DNA of 64,000 nucleotides from Flavonifractor sp052065355 (lineage in GTDB: Bacteria; Bacillota; Clostridia; Oscillospirales; Oscillospiraceae). Under the pieces are notes generated by a model, which made no database searches, was not told the origin of the DNA, and saw only the letters and a list, made by a program, of their open reading frames with translations. Below, piece by piece: positions 40,612 to 48,658 of this stretch. Numbering within the stretch: position 1 is the first letter of the stretch; each line of letters starts with the position of its first letter. The stretch is taken from NCBI RefSeq assembly GCF_052065355.1, contig NZ_JBQHUF010000010.1, forward strand, positions 1-64,000, written 5' to 3'. A program made the translations under genes and the position numbers.

Positions 40612-41554
40612 TGCGCCCCGCCTCCTTCCTTACCGTCTTGGTGAAATACTTGCCCTTCCAGTAGGGGATGGTGAGGAAGAGGGCCACCACCACAGCGGAG
40701 AGCAGCTTCAGGTCGGTGGACTCCAGACCCAGCCGGAGCACGAACTGCAGCACGATGTAGTAGATGATAGAGCCGATGACGGCGGAGAGCAGCTTGAGGG
40801 CAAAGTTGCGGAACACCTTGCCCAGCAGCACCTCGCCGATGATGACGGCGGCCAGGCCGATGACGATGGCGCCCCGGCCCATATCCACGGTGGAGCTGCC
40901 CTGATACTGGGCCAGCAGGCCGCCGGACAGGGCCACCAGGCCGTTGGATACCACCAGGCCCAGCACCTTGCACCAGTTGGTGTTGATGCCCTGGGCACGG
41001 GCCATGTTCTGGTTGGCGCCGGTGGCACGGAGAGCGGAGCCCAGCTCAGTGCCGAAGAACCAGTAGAGCAGGGCGATGACCACCACGGTGAAGATGACCA
41101 GCAGGAAGAGGGGGTTCTCCAGGGTCAGCTCCCGGATGTAGCGGGAGGAGATCAGCAGCTCCTGCCGGTCCACGCTGAGGGCCAGGGTGGCCTTGGTGGT
41201 GGCCTTCTCGTCCCCGATGGCCATGATCCGCAGGTTGATGGAGTACAGAGCCAGCTGGGTCAGGATGCCCGCCAGGATAGCGGGAATGCCGCAGGCGGTG
41301 TGGAGCAGACCGGTGACAAGACCGGCCAGCATGCCGGCGATCACCGCCATCAGCAGAGCCAGCCAGGGGTTCCAGCCCATGGTGATGCACAGGGCGGCCA
41401 CCGCGCCGCCGGTGGCCAGGGAGCCGTCCACCGTCAGATCGGCAATGTCCAGGATGCGGAAGGTGATGTACACCCCGATGGCCATGATGCCCCAGGCCAG
41501 TCCCTGTCCGAAGGCGCCGGGCAGGGAATTGAAAAATGTGAACAGGACGTCCAT
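40604..41554 (-). CDS. ABC transporter permease (TrpY-like)
   Basis: 316 residues with about nine hydrophobic segments, of the branched-chain amino acid/ribose permease superfamily. ITFRILDIADLTVDGSLATG near residue 30 and LRATGANQNMARAQGINTNW near 190 are the family's EAA-like loop. It forms the membrane channel of the importer. It follows the binding-protein gene after 90 bases that contain a hairpin, which may lower its expression relative to the binding protein. Confidence 0.9.
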   Translation of the reverse strand: MDVLFTFFNSLPGAFGQGLAWGIMAIGVYITFRILDIADLTVDGSLATGGAVAALCITMGWNPWLALLMAVIAGMLAGLVTGLLHTACGIPAILAGILTQLALYSINLRIMAIGDEKATTKATLALSVDRQELLISSRYIRELTLENPLFLLVIFTVVVIALLYWFFGTELGSALRATGANQNMARAQGINTNWCKVLGLVVSNGLVALSGGLLAQYQGSSTVDMGRGAIVIGLAAVIIGEVLLGKVFRNFALKLLSAVIGSIIYYIVLQFVLRLGLESTDLKLLSAVVVALFLTIPYWKGKYFTKTVRKEAGRNA

Positions 41555-41603
41555 GGATTCGCCTCCAAATGTGTTAAAAATCAGCGTCAGTACGCCAGAA
41601 AAG

Positions 41604-41629
41604 AGCGGAGAAGGGAGTTCCTTCTCCGC
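41604..41629 (-). terminator. Intercistronic hairpin after the binding-protein gene
   Basis: On the minus strand GCGGAGAAGG/CCTTCTCCGC with loop AACTC, followed by TCTTTTC. A partial terminator or stabilising hairpin between the binding protein and permease genes is the likely role. Confidence 0.6.
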
Positions 41630-41644
41630 CCTTTCGGGTCAAAG

Positions 41645-42649
41645 TCAGGCAATGGGCTCGTAGTCGTCGGGCATGGTCAGCCCCAGCGCCTCGCAGTTGG
41701 CGGCGTTGTACATCTTGGTCACCGTGGGAGCGTACTCCACAGGCATGGTGGAGATATCCGCCTCGCCGGTGAGGATCTTGGCGGCCATCTCGCCGGTGGT
41801 GTAGCCGATGTCATAGTAGCTGATGGACAGGGTGGCCACGCCGCAGCCGGAGCAGATGCCGCTCTCACCAGCGATGACGGGCACCCCAGCGGGAATGACC
41901 ACGTTGGCGATGGTCTCGGCGTTGGCGGCAGCGGTGTTGTCGGTGGGAACATAGATCACGTCAGAGCTGTCGCAGGCGGACTGGACCACGGAGGACAGGT
42001 CGTTGACGTCGGTAAAGGCGTACTGGGTGCAGGTGTAGCCCATCTCAGTGAGGTAGCCCTCAATGGTCTCCACCTGGTAGACGGAGTTGGGCTCACCGGA
42101 GCAGTACAGCAGGCCCACGTTCTGGGCGTCGGGGAAGAGCTCCTGGAGCATGTCGGCCTGCTGGTCCAGAGGGGCCAGGTCGGAGGTGCCGGAGATGTTG
42201 CCGCCCACGGTACCCGTCCAGTCCTCAATGGAAAGGGCGGTGGCGTAGTCGGTCACCGAAGTGCCCAGCACCGGGATGTCGGCAGTGGCGGAGGCCGCCG
42301 CCTGGAGGGGATAAGTAGCGTTGGCCAGGATCAGGTCCACACCCTCGGCCACAAAGCCGTCCATGATGGTGCCGCAGTTGGCGTACTCGCCGCCGGCGTC
42401 CTGCTCCTCAAACTCCACCTGACCGGGCAGCAGCTCGTTCAGGGCGTCCTTGAAGCCCTGGGTGGCGGCGTCCAGCGCGTCGTGGGTCATCTGCTGGCAG
42501 ATGCCGACCACATAGGTCTCGCCGCCGGAAGCGGTCTCCCCACCGGCGTCCGGGGTATTGGCGGAGCCCTGGTCCCCGCTGCCGCAGGCAGCCAGGCTCA
42601 GGGCCATTGCGCCGCTCAGCGCAAGAGCGGCCAGTCTCTTTCTATTCAT
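41645..42649 (-). CDS. ABC transporter substrate-binding lipoprotein (TrpX-like)
   Basis: 334 residues. Lipoprotein signal with lipobox LAAC near residue 20, then a periplasmic-binding-protein type I domain (YVVGICQQMTHDALDAATQGFKD is its start, shown here in part as VVGICQQMTHDALDAATQGF). It belongs to the family of TrpX-like binding proteins, reported to bind tryptophan or other aromatic amino acids in some species. ATG 42649 follows GGAGGAAG; five upstream codons are not supported. First gene of the transport operon, with a consensus promoter. Confidence 0.88.
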   Translation of the reverse strand: MNRKRLAALALSGAMALSLAACGSGDQGSANTPDAGGETASGGETYVVGICQQMTHDALDAATQGFKDALNELLPGQVEFEEQDAGGEYANCGTIMDGFVAEGVDLILANATYPLQAAASATADIPVLGTSVTDYATALSIEDWTGTVGGNISGTSDLAPLDQQADMLQELFPDAQNVGLLYCSGEPNSVYQVETIEGYLTEMGYTCTQYAFTDVNDLSSVVQSACDSSDVIYVPTDNTAAANAETIANVVIPAGVPVIAGESGICSGCGVATLSISYYDIGYTTGEMAAKILTGEADISTMPVEYAPTVTKMYNAANCEALGLTMPDDYEPIA

Positions 42650-42674
42650 TTCTGCTTCCTCCAATTCCTACTGT

Positions 42675-42744
42675 GCTTTAGCTCTTTTAAGGGCTAAAGC
42701 AATATGTTGCGTTTCATTATAGACACTTTTCCTCCCGTTGTCAA
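42675..42744 (-). promoter_or_regulatory. Consensus promoter and inverted repeat of the ABC operon
   Basis: On the minus strand, -35 TTGACA (42744-42739), 17 bases, -10 TATAAT (42721-42716), a perfect consensus. In the leader an 8-base perfect inverted repeat GCTTTAGC (42700-42693) / GCTAAAGC (42682-42675) lies 26 bases before the start codon. It has no T-run, so an operator or RNA hairpin is likelier than a terminator. Confidence 0.75.
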
Positions 42745-42871
42745 CGGTGAACTTCACAGAATCTTAAGAATACCGCTTCTCCTTTCTTTGGGTTTCCGCA
42801 TAGACTTTTGGGGCAAGTTATGGTAAAATGGCATGAAATTATGGACATGATACAATCGGAGGCATTTGATT

Positions 42872-43594
42872 TTGAGGACAGATGTATTGGGCGTGGGGTT
42901 TGACGATCTGACCCTGGATGAGGCGGCCCGGGCCGGCGCCGCACTTGTGGAGGGTGAGGGTTTCCACTACGCCGTGACCCCCAATCCGGAATTCATTCTG
43001 GCCGCCCGGAAGGACCCGGCCTTCCGCCAGGCCCTGCTGGACGCCGACCTGGTGCTGGCCGACGGCATCGGGGTGGTCTACTCCGCCAAGCTCCTGGGCC
43101 GGCCTTTGAAGGGCCGGGCTCCCGGCATCGAGTTTGCCCAGCGGCTGGTGGCCTGGATGGCCAAGAACGGCAAGCGGCTGTTCCTGTTGGGCGCCAAGCC
43201 CGGCGTGGCCGAGCTGGCCGCCGCCAACCTGAAGGACAAGTACCCCGGCCTCATCGTCTGCGGTACCCACGACGGGTATTTTAAGGAGGACGAGCCGGTG
43301 GTGGAGGCCATCCGTCAGGCGGCCGCCGACGTGGTGTTCGTCTGCCTGGGCGCGCCCAAGCAGGAGTTCTGGATGGTCAAGAACGGCCCCGCCTCCGGCG
43401 CTCACCTGATGGTGGGCCTGGGCGGCTCCCTGGACGTGTTCGCCGGCGTGGTGGAGCGTGCTCCGGAGGCTTTTCAGAAGCTGGGCATGGAGTGGCTCTA
43501 CCGGCTGATGAAGGAGCCCAAGCGCATCGGCCGTATGGCCAAGCTGCCTCTGGTTCTGGTATACGCCCTGGGCAGCCGGATCGGAGGGAAATGA
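42872..43594 (+). CDS. WecG/TagA/CpsF-family glycosyltransferase
   Basis: 240 residues. Typical GT26 features: FHYAVTPNPEFILAARKDPA near residue 36, ADLVLADGIGVVYSAKLLGR, and LGAPKQEFWM near 165. Such enzymes transfer N-acetylmannosamine (teichoic acid linkage unit) or similar sugars to a lipid carrier on the cytoplasmic side. TTG 42872 is taken as start because GGAGG lies 9 bases before; TTG 42866 would be too close. It ends just before tmk. Confidence 0.88.
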   Translation: MRTDVLGVGFDDLTLDEAARAGAALVEGEGFHYAVTPNPEFILAARKDPAFRQALLDADLVLADGIGVVYSAKLLGRPLKGRAPGIEFAQRLVAWMAKNGKRLFLLGAKPGVAELAAANLKDKYPGLIVCGTHDGYFKEDEPVVEAIRQAAADVVFVCLGAPKQEFWMVKNGPASGAHLMVGLGGSLDVFAGVVERAPEAFQKLGMEWLYRLMKEPKRIGRMAKLPLVLVYALGSRIGGK

Positions 43595-43595
43595 G

Positions 43596-44267
43596 ATGGC
43601 GGGAAAGCTGATCGTTCTGGAAGGCACTGACGGGTCGGGCAAGTCCACCCAGTTCCGCCTGCTGTGTGAGCGGCTGGAGCGTGAGGGAATCCCCTTCCGC
43701 CGGCTGGTGTTCCCCCAGTATCAGGAGCCCTCTTCCGCCCTGCTGCGGATGTATCTGAACGGGGAGTTCGGCTCCCATCCCTCTGACGTGAATCCCTATG
43801 CCGCCTCCACCTTCTACGCGGTGGACCGGTACGCCTCCTGGAAGAAGGTGTGGGGGGAGTACTACCAGAACGGCGGGCTGGTGCTCTCCGACCGGTACAC
43901 CACCTCCAACGCCGTCCACCAGGCCTGCAAGCTGCCGGAGGACCAGTGGGAGGACTTCTTCCGGTGGCTCTTCGATTTTGAGTGCGGCAAGCTGGGACTG
44001 CCCATGCCCGACCAGGTGTTTTATCTGGACATGCCCACCGAAAAGGCGGTGGAGCTGCTCCGCAGTCGGGAAGCCGCCACCCACACCAAGGGAGACATCC
44101 ACGAGGTGGATACCGATTATCTGGCCCTGTGCCGGCGCACCGCCCTGCGGGCGGCGGAGGAGCTGGGCTGGAAGCGCATCCCCTGTCTGAAGGAGACCGG
44201 CGCTCTGCGGAGCCCGGAGGAGATACAGGAAGAAATCTGGGCCGAGCTGGCCCACACCATGAAATGA
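43596..44267 (+). CDS. tmk: dTMP kinase
   Basis: 223 residues. P-loop LEGTDGSGKST at the N-terminus, nucleoside-binding DRYASWK and DRYTTSN motifs, and a LID region near 155. It converts dTMP to dTDP for DNA synthesis. It starts 1 base after the glycosyltransferase stop and 14 bases before the DJ-1 gene, within one rightward operon. Slightly longer than the E. coli enzyme, as in other clostridia of this group. Confidence 0.9.
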   Translation: MAGKLIVLEGTDGSGKSTQFRLLCERLEREGIPFRRLVFPQYQEPSSALLRMYLNGEFGSHPSDVNPYAASTFYAVDRYASWKKVWGEYYQNGGLVLSDRYTTSNAVHQACKLPEDQWEDFFRWLFDFECGKLGLPMPDQVFYLDMPTEKAVELLRSREAATHTKGDIHEVDTDYLALCRRTALRAAEELGWKRIPCLKETGALRSPEEIQEEIWAELAHTMK

Positions 44268-44281
44268 AAGGTGCTGTTAAC

Positions 44282-44827
44282 ATGGTAGCGATCTTATTGG
44301 GGACCGGATTTGAAGAAGGAGAAGCCATCGTACCCGCCGACCTGCTCCGTCGCGCGGGCGTAGAGGTGGCCCTGGTTGGCCTCTCCGGCCGTCAGGTGGT
44401 CAGCAGCCACAACATTACCGTCACCGCCGATCTGACTCTGGACGAGCTGGACCGGGACCAGGTGGACATGCTGATGCTCCCCGGCGGACTGGGCGGCGTG
44501 GAGGCTATCAGCTCCGATGTACACGCCCAGGCTCTCATTCAGTACTGCTATGACCACGGCCGCTGGCTGGCCGCCATCTGCGCCGCCCCCACCATCCTGG
44601 CCAATCTGGGGATGCTGGACCGCCGCAAGGCGGTGTGCTACCCCGGCATGGAGGACCTGATGGGCTCCGCCGTGGTGCAGAAGGGCACCCCTGTGGTGGT
44701 AGACGGCCATATCGTCACCGGCGAGGCCGCCGGCTCCGCCTTCCCCTTCGGTCTGAAGCTGGTGGAGATCCTGAAGGGAGCCGAGGCCGCCGCTCAGGTC
44801 AAGGATGCCGTCCACTATCACGGCTGA
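44282..44827 (+). CDS. DJ-1/PfpI-family protein
   Basis: 181 residues. The nucleophile elbow LAAICAAPTILANLG contains the conserved Cys near residue 102, and GFEEGEAIVPADLLRRAG holds the family Glu. DJ-1 relatives act as glyoxalase/deglycase or chaperones, or in thiamine metabolism (ThiJ); the sequence cannot decide. ATG 44282; it overlaps the next gene by 23 bases. Confidence 0.85.
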   Translation: MVAILLGTGFEEGEAIVPADLLRRAGVEVALVGLSGRQVVSSHNITVTADLTLDELDRDQVDMLMLPGGLGGVEAISSDVHAQALIQYCYDHGRWLAAICAAPTILANLGMLDRRKAVCYPGMEDLMGSAVVQKGTPVVVDGHIVTGEAAGSAFPFGLKLVEILKGAEAAAQVKDAVHYHG

Positions 44828-45407
44828 GAAGGCCGCGCTGCGGACCAAGATTCGGGCCGCACTGAGGTCTCTCTCCCCGGAACAGCGGCGGGAGAGCGAC
44901 CGGTCTCTGCTGGACCGGTTTCTGGCTCTGCCTCAGGTGGCGGACGCCCATACTCTGCTGCTCTATCACGGCATGGGGACCGAGCCGGACACAGCCCAGC
45001 TGCTGGAACCGCTGTGGGGGCTGGGCAAGCGCGTCTGCCTGCCCCGCTGCCTGCCGGGAAATGAGATGGAGGCCCGGGTCGTCCGCAGGGAGACCGTGCT
45101 TGTCCCACATCCCTGGGGGATGCTGGAGCCGGGAACCGACTGCCCTTTGGCGGGTCCGGCGGACATCGACCTGGTGCTGGTGCCCGGCCTGGCCTTTGAC
45201 CGCTCCGGCGGCCGGCTGGGTCAGGGCGGCGGCTTCTACGACCGCTGGCTTGCCGGGTTTTCCGGCCTTACCATCGCCCTGTGCCGGGGGCTGGTCCTGC
45301 TGGACCAGGTGCCCCGGGAGGGACACGACCGAAGGGTGGACCTGGTGGTCACTGAGGATACCGTCTATGGCTCGTCCCCTGTGTGGGATGGGGAAAGCGG
45401 GGCCTAA
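44805..45407 (+). CDS. 5-formyltetrahydrofolate cyclo-ligase
   Basis: 200 residues. ATP-binding N-terminal TKIRAALRSLSPEQR and the C-terminal signature VPGLAFDRSGGRLGQGGGFYDRWL. It converts 5-formyl-THF to 5,10-methenyl-THF with ATP, returning folate to the one-carbon pool. It starts inside the end of the DJ-1 gene, so translation is coupled. Confidence 0.93.
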   Translation: MPSTITAEKAALRTKIRAALRSLSPEQRRESDRSLLDRFLALPQVADAHTLLLYHGMGTEPDTAQLLEPLWGLGKRVCLPRCLPGNEMEARVVRRETVLVPHPWGMLEPGTDCPLAGPADIDLVLVPGLAFDRSGGRLGQGGGFYDRWLAGFSGLTIALCRGLVLLDQVPREGHDRRVDLVVTEDTVYGSSPVWDGESGA

Positions 45408-45439
45408 GGCCCCGCCTCCGCCCGGGTTACGTAGTCCGC

Positions 45440-45586
45440 TCAGCAGCAGCTGTCGCCGCAGCCGCAGGAGTTGCCGCAGCCGCAGGAATTGCCGGCGTTG
45501 CCGCCGCAGCAGCAGCAGATGATGATGAGGATCAGAATGATCCACAGGCAGCTGTTGCCGCCCCACCCGTTATTACCGAAACACAT
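45440..45586 (-). CDS. Small cysteine/glycine-rich membrane peptide
   Basis: 48 residues on the minus strand. MCFGNNGWGGNSC is followed by a hydrophobic segment (LWIILILIII), a CCCCGG run, and Asn/Ser/Gly/Cys repeats of the type NSCGCG. 13 of 48 residues are Cys. ATG 45586 follows GAGGTGAG and the stop is at 45442-45440. Similar short CCGG/GCGC proteins occur in many clostridia and have no known role; a metal-binding surface peptide is possible. It is convergent with the cyclo-ligase gene. Confidence 0.7.
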   Translation of the reverse strand: MCFGNNGWGGNSCLWIILILIIICCCCGGNAGNSCGCGNSCGCGDSCC

Positions 45587-45692
45587 TTGCTTCTCACCTC
45601 GCTTACTTGAACTGACTTATCTTATGCGGGAGGAGCTCATGTGGTTCCAGCCCCACCATTGTTTTTCTGTTATCTGTTAGGAGTTGAACCAA

Positions 45693-46880
45693 TTGTCTCA
45701 GGAAGATTACCGCGAGAATGCGCGTAATGAGCGCCACGCCCGCAGCAGTCACGGCGGAAAGCGGGTGGCCCCCTCTTCCCAGCCGGAACGCCGTTCCGCG
45801 CCCCGGCGGAAAAAGCGCCGCAAAATGGGCGCATGGGGCATGCTGATCTATATTCTCTTTGTGCTGGGCACGTCCGCCCTGCTGGCCGGCGTGGGCTGGC
45901 TTTGGGCCAATGATGTGCTGGCTCTCAACAAGCCCGAGCACACCGCCGCCGTGGAGATCGAGGCGGGAGATACCGTCAGCGACGTGGCCGACAAGCTGAA
46001 GGAGCAGGGGCTCATTGAGTACAAGTTCGTCTTTAAGATGTTCTGCTCCCTCACCCACGTCTCCGGCAAGGCCGGTGAAGAGGACGCCAAGATCACCCCC
46101 GGTACCTACGAGCTCAACAGCGATATGGACTACCGGGCTCTGATCTCCAGCATGGGCTCCTCCTCCGCCAGCCGAATGGTCACCACCGTCACCATTCCCG
46201 AGGGCATGACCGAGGCTCAGATCTTCGCGCTGCTGGAGGAAAAGGGCGTATCCACCGTGGAACAGCTGGAGGACACCGCCGCCAACTACGACTTCAATTT
46301 CTCCTTCCTCAAGGGCGTGCAGCCTCTGGGCGACCCCAAGCGGCTGGAGGGCTACCTCTTCCCCGACACCTATGAGTTCTATATGGGTGAGGACCCCGTG
46401 ACCGTGCTCAACAAGATGATCCTCCGCTTTGACCAGGTCTTTACCGACGAGATGCGGGCGGACATCCAGGAGGCGGGCTACACCATCAACCAGGCCGTCA
46501 TCATCGCCTCCATGATCGAGAAGGAGACCGACGGCGCCGACCAGGGCAAGATTGCCTCGGTCATCTACAACCGTCTGGAGAATCCCACCAGCGAGACGGC
46601 GGGCTACCTGAACATCGACGCCACCATTCTGTACGCCACCGGCGGCACCGAGGTGGACCTGAATGCCGATACCCCCTACAACACCCGCACCCACAAGGGT
46701 CTGCCTCCCACAGCCATCGCCAATCCGGGTACCGACGCCCTGAAGGCGGCAGTCTATCCCGAGTCCACTAAGTACTACTACTACGCGCTGGGCGACGACG
46801 GGACCCACTCCTTCTTCGCCACCTACCGGGAGCAGCAGAACTTCATTGCCACGCAGGAGCTGTACAAAAATGACAAATAA
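45693..46880 (+). CDS. mltG: Endolytic transglycosylase MltG
   Basis: 395 residues. Basic cytoplasmic N-terminus, one membrane segment near 45-65 (MLIYILFVLGTSALLAGVGW), a LysM-like DVADKLKEQGLI segment near 95, and the YceG domain with catalytic Glu in IIASMIEKET near 270. It cuts nascent peptidoglycan near the membrane and sets glycan chain length. TTG 45693 is chosen: AGGAG lies 9 bases before, whereas TTG 45684 would be adjacent to it. The last bases overlap the U32 start. Confidence 0.93.
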   Translation: MSQEDYRENARNERHARSSHGGKRVAPSSQPERRSAPRRKKRRKMGAWGMLIYILFVLGTSALLAGVGWLWANDVLALNKPEHTAAVEIEAGDTVSDVADKLKEQGLIEYKFVFKMFCSLTHVSGKAGEEDAKITPGTYELNSDMDYRALISSMGSSSASRMVTTVTIPEGMTEAQIFALLEEKGVSTVEQLEDTAANYDFNFSFLKGVQPLGDPKRLEGYLFPDTYEFYMGEDPVTVLNKMILRFDQVFTDEMRADIQEAGYTINQAVIIASMIEKETDGADQGKIASVIYNRLENPTSETAGYLNIDATILYATGGTEVDLNADTPYNTRTHKGLPPTAIANPGTDALKAAVYPESTKYYYYALGDDGTHSFFATYREQQNFIATQELYKNDK

Positions 46881-48084
46881 GATCGAACTGCTCTCCCCTG
46901 CCGGGGACATGGAGCGGCTGAAAATGTCCCTGGCCTATGGCGCGGACGCGGTGTACCTGGCGGGCACCGACTTCGGCATGCGGGCTTTCGCCGGCAACTT
47001 CACCCCGGAGGAAATGAAGCAGGCTGTGGCCATGTGCCACAGCCGGGGCGTGTCCATCCACGTCACCTGCAACACCATGCCCCGTAATGACGAGGTGGCC
47101 CGGCTGCCCGAGTGGCTGGAATACCTCCAGGACCTGGGGGTGGACGCGGTGATCCTGGCCGACGTGGGGGTGCTCTCCCTGCTGAAGCGGTACGCTCCCC
47201 GGGTCAAGGCCCACATCTCCACCCAGGCCAGCATCTCCAACTACCAGACCGCCACGGCCTGGTACGACCTGGGTGCCAGCCGGGTGATTCTGGCCCGGGA
47301 GCTGTCCTTGGATGAAGTCACCGAGCTGCGGGCCAAGGCGCCCAAGGATCTGGAGATCGAGGCCTTTATCCACGGCGCCATGTGCGTCAGCTACTCCGGC
47401 CGCTGCCTGCTGTCCAACTATATGACCGGTCGGGACGCCAACCGGGGCGCCTGCGCCCAGCCCTGCCGGTACAAGTACGCCCTGGTGGAGGAAAAGCGCC
47501 CCGGGGAGTACTTCCCCATCGGTGAGGACGAGGGCGGCGCCTATATCATGAACTCCCGGGACATGTGCATGATCGACCACATCCCGGAGCTGATGGCCGC
47601 CGGGCTGGACTCTCTGAAAATCGAGGGTCGGGCCAAGAGCGCCTACTACGCCGCCGCCGTCACCGCCGCCTACCGCCACGCCATCGACGCGGCGGCAGAG
47701 GGCAGGCCCATGGACGCGGTATGGCGGGAAGAGGTGGAGAAGGTGAGCCACCGGCCCTACTCCACCGGCTTCTGGTTCGGCCAGCCGGGCCAGTACACCG
47801 GCGACGCCCGGTACATCCGGGAGTGGCAGGTGGTGGCTGTGGTTACTTCCTGCGATGCCGCCGGCAACGCCACTCTCTCCCTGCGGAACAAGTTCTCCGT
47901 GGGTGACGAGCTGGAGCTGGTGGGTCCCGACGTGGCCGCCACCCCCTTTACGGCGGGCGAGATGACCGACGCCGACGGCTTCCCCCTCACTCAGCCCCGG
48001 ACGCCTCAGATGGTGTTCCATATGAAGCTCCCGAAAGCGGTGCCCCCCCTGTCCATTCTCCGGGCCTGCCGGGAAAATTCCTGA
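46870..48084 (+). CDS. U32 family peptidase-like protein (TrhP/RlhA type)
   Basis: 404 residues. Start IELLSPAGDMERLKMSLAYGADAVY and the U32 signature region CVSYSGRCLLSNYMTGRDAN followed by RGACAQPCRYKY, whose cysteines bind an iron-sulfur cluster. Members hydroxylate tRNA wobble uridine (TrhP) or 23S rRNA (RlhA) rather than cleave protein; which one this is cannot be told here. ATG 46870 overlaps the mltG end by 11 bases (ATGACAAATAA). The mltG-U32 order is common in clostridia. Confidence 0.88.
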   Translation: MTNKIELLSPAGDMERLKMSLAYGADAVYLAGTDFGMRAFAGNFTPEEMKQAVAMCHSRGVSIHVTCNTMPRNDEVARLPEWLEYLQDLGVDAVILADVGVLSLLKRYAPRVKAHISTQASISNYQTATAWYDLGASRVILARELSLDEVTELRAKAPKDLEIEAFIHGAMCVSYSGRCLLSNYMTGRDANRGACAQPCRYKYALVEEKRPGEYFPIGEDEGGAYIMNSRDMCMIDHIPELMAAGLDSLKIEGRAKSAYYAAAVTAAYRHAIDAAAEGRPMDAVWREEVEKVSHRPYSTGFWFGQPGQYTGDARYIREWQVVAVVTSCDAAGNATLSLRNKFSVGDELELVGPDVAATPFTAGEMTDADGFPLTQPRTPQMVFHMKLPKAVPPLSILRACRENS

Positions 48085-48088
48085 AAGA

Positions 48089-48121
48089 AAAAGTCCAGGC
48101 GAAATTCGCCTGGACTTTTTT
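48089..48121 (+). terminator. Terminator after the U32 gene
   Basis: The stem AAAGTCCAGGCGAA / TTCGCCTGGACTTT is followed by T5; it ends the mltG-U32 operon. Confidence 0.88.
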
Positions 48122-48172
48122 GTGACCTCAGCGTAAGCCCAATCGTTATATGGTCGAAAGGAGGGCGGGCCG

Positions 48173-48658
48173 ATGGACGAAGAACAAATGCAGCGCTTTG
48201 AAGCAAGCTACGACGCCTACGGCGCCATGGTCTACCGCCTGGCCATGGTGTATCTGGGCCGCCGGGCGGACGCGGAGGACGTGACCCAGGAGGTTTTCTG
48301 CCGCCTGCTGTGGCGGGCTCCGGCGTTTCTCAATGAAGCGCACGAAAAGCGGTGGCTGCTCCAGGTGACGGCCAACCTGTGCAAGGACCAGCTGAAGGGG
48401 TTCTGGCGGAAGCGGGCGGCGGCTCTGGACGTGGATATTCCCACTGAACATCAGGCGGATCAAGGGGTATTGGAGGCCATTCTGGCCCTGCCGGAGACCT
48501 ACAAGGGACCCATCCATCTCCACTACTACGAGGGCTACTCGGTGGCGGAGGTGGCGGAGATCCTGGGTCTGTCCCCCTCGGCGGTGAAGATGCGGCTCAA
48601 ACGGGGCCGGGAGCAGCTGAAGCTGGAACTGGAGCTTGGAACGGAGGGATCGGTATGA
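48173..48658 (+). CDS. ECF-type RNA polymerase sigma factor (pair 1)
   Basis: 161 residues. Region 2 (ASYDAYGAMVYRLAMVYLGR, ending AEDVTQEVFCRLLW) and region 4 (ILALPETYKGPIHLHYYEGYSVAEVAEILG, given here in part as PIHLHYYEGYSVAEVAEIL). It directs RNA polymerase to a small stress or surface regulon. ATG 48173 follows AAAGGAGG. It overlaps the next gene by 4 bases (ATGA), as sigma and anti-sigma genes do. A closely similar pair lies at 60192-62268. Confidence 0.92.
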   Translation: MDEEQMQRFEASYDAYGAMVYRLAMVYLGRRADAEDVTQEVFCRLLWRAPAFLNEAHEKRWLLQVTANLCKDQLKGFWRKRAAALDVDIPTEHQADQGVLEAILALPETYKGPIHLHYYEGYSVAEVAEILGLSPSAVKMRLKRGREQLKLELELGTEGSV

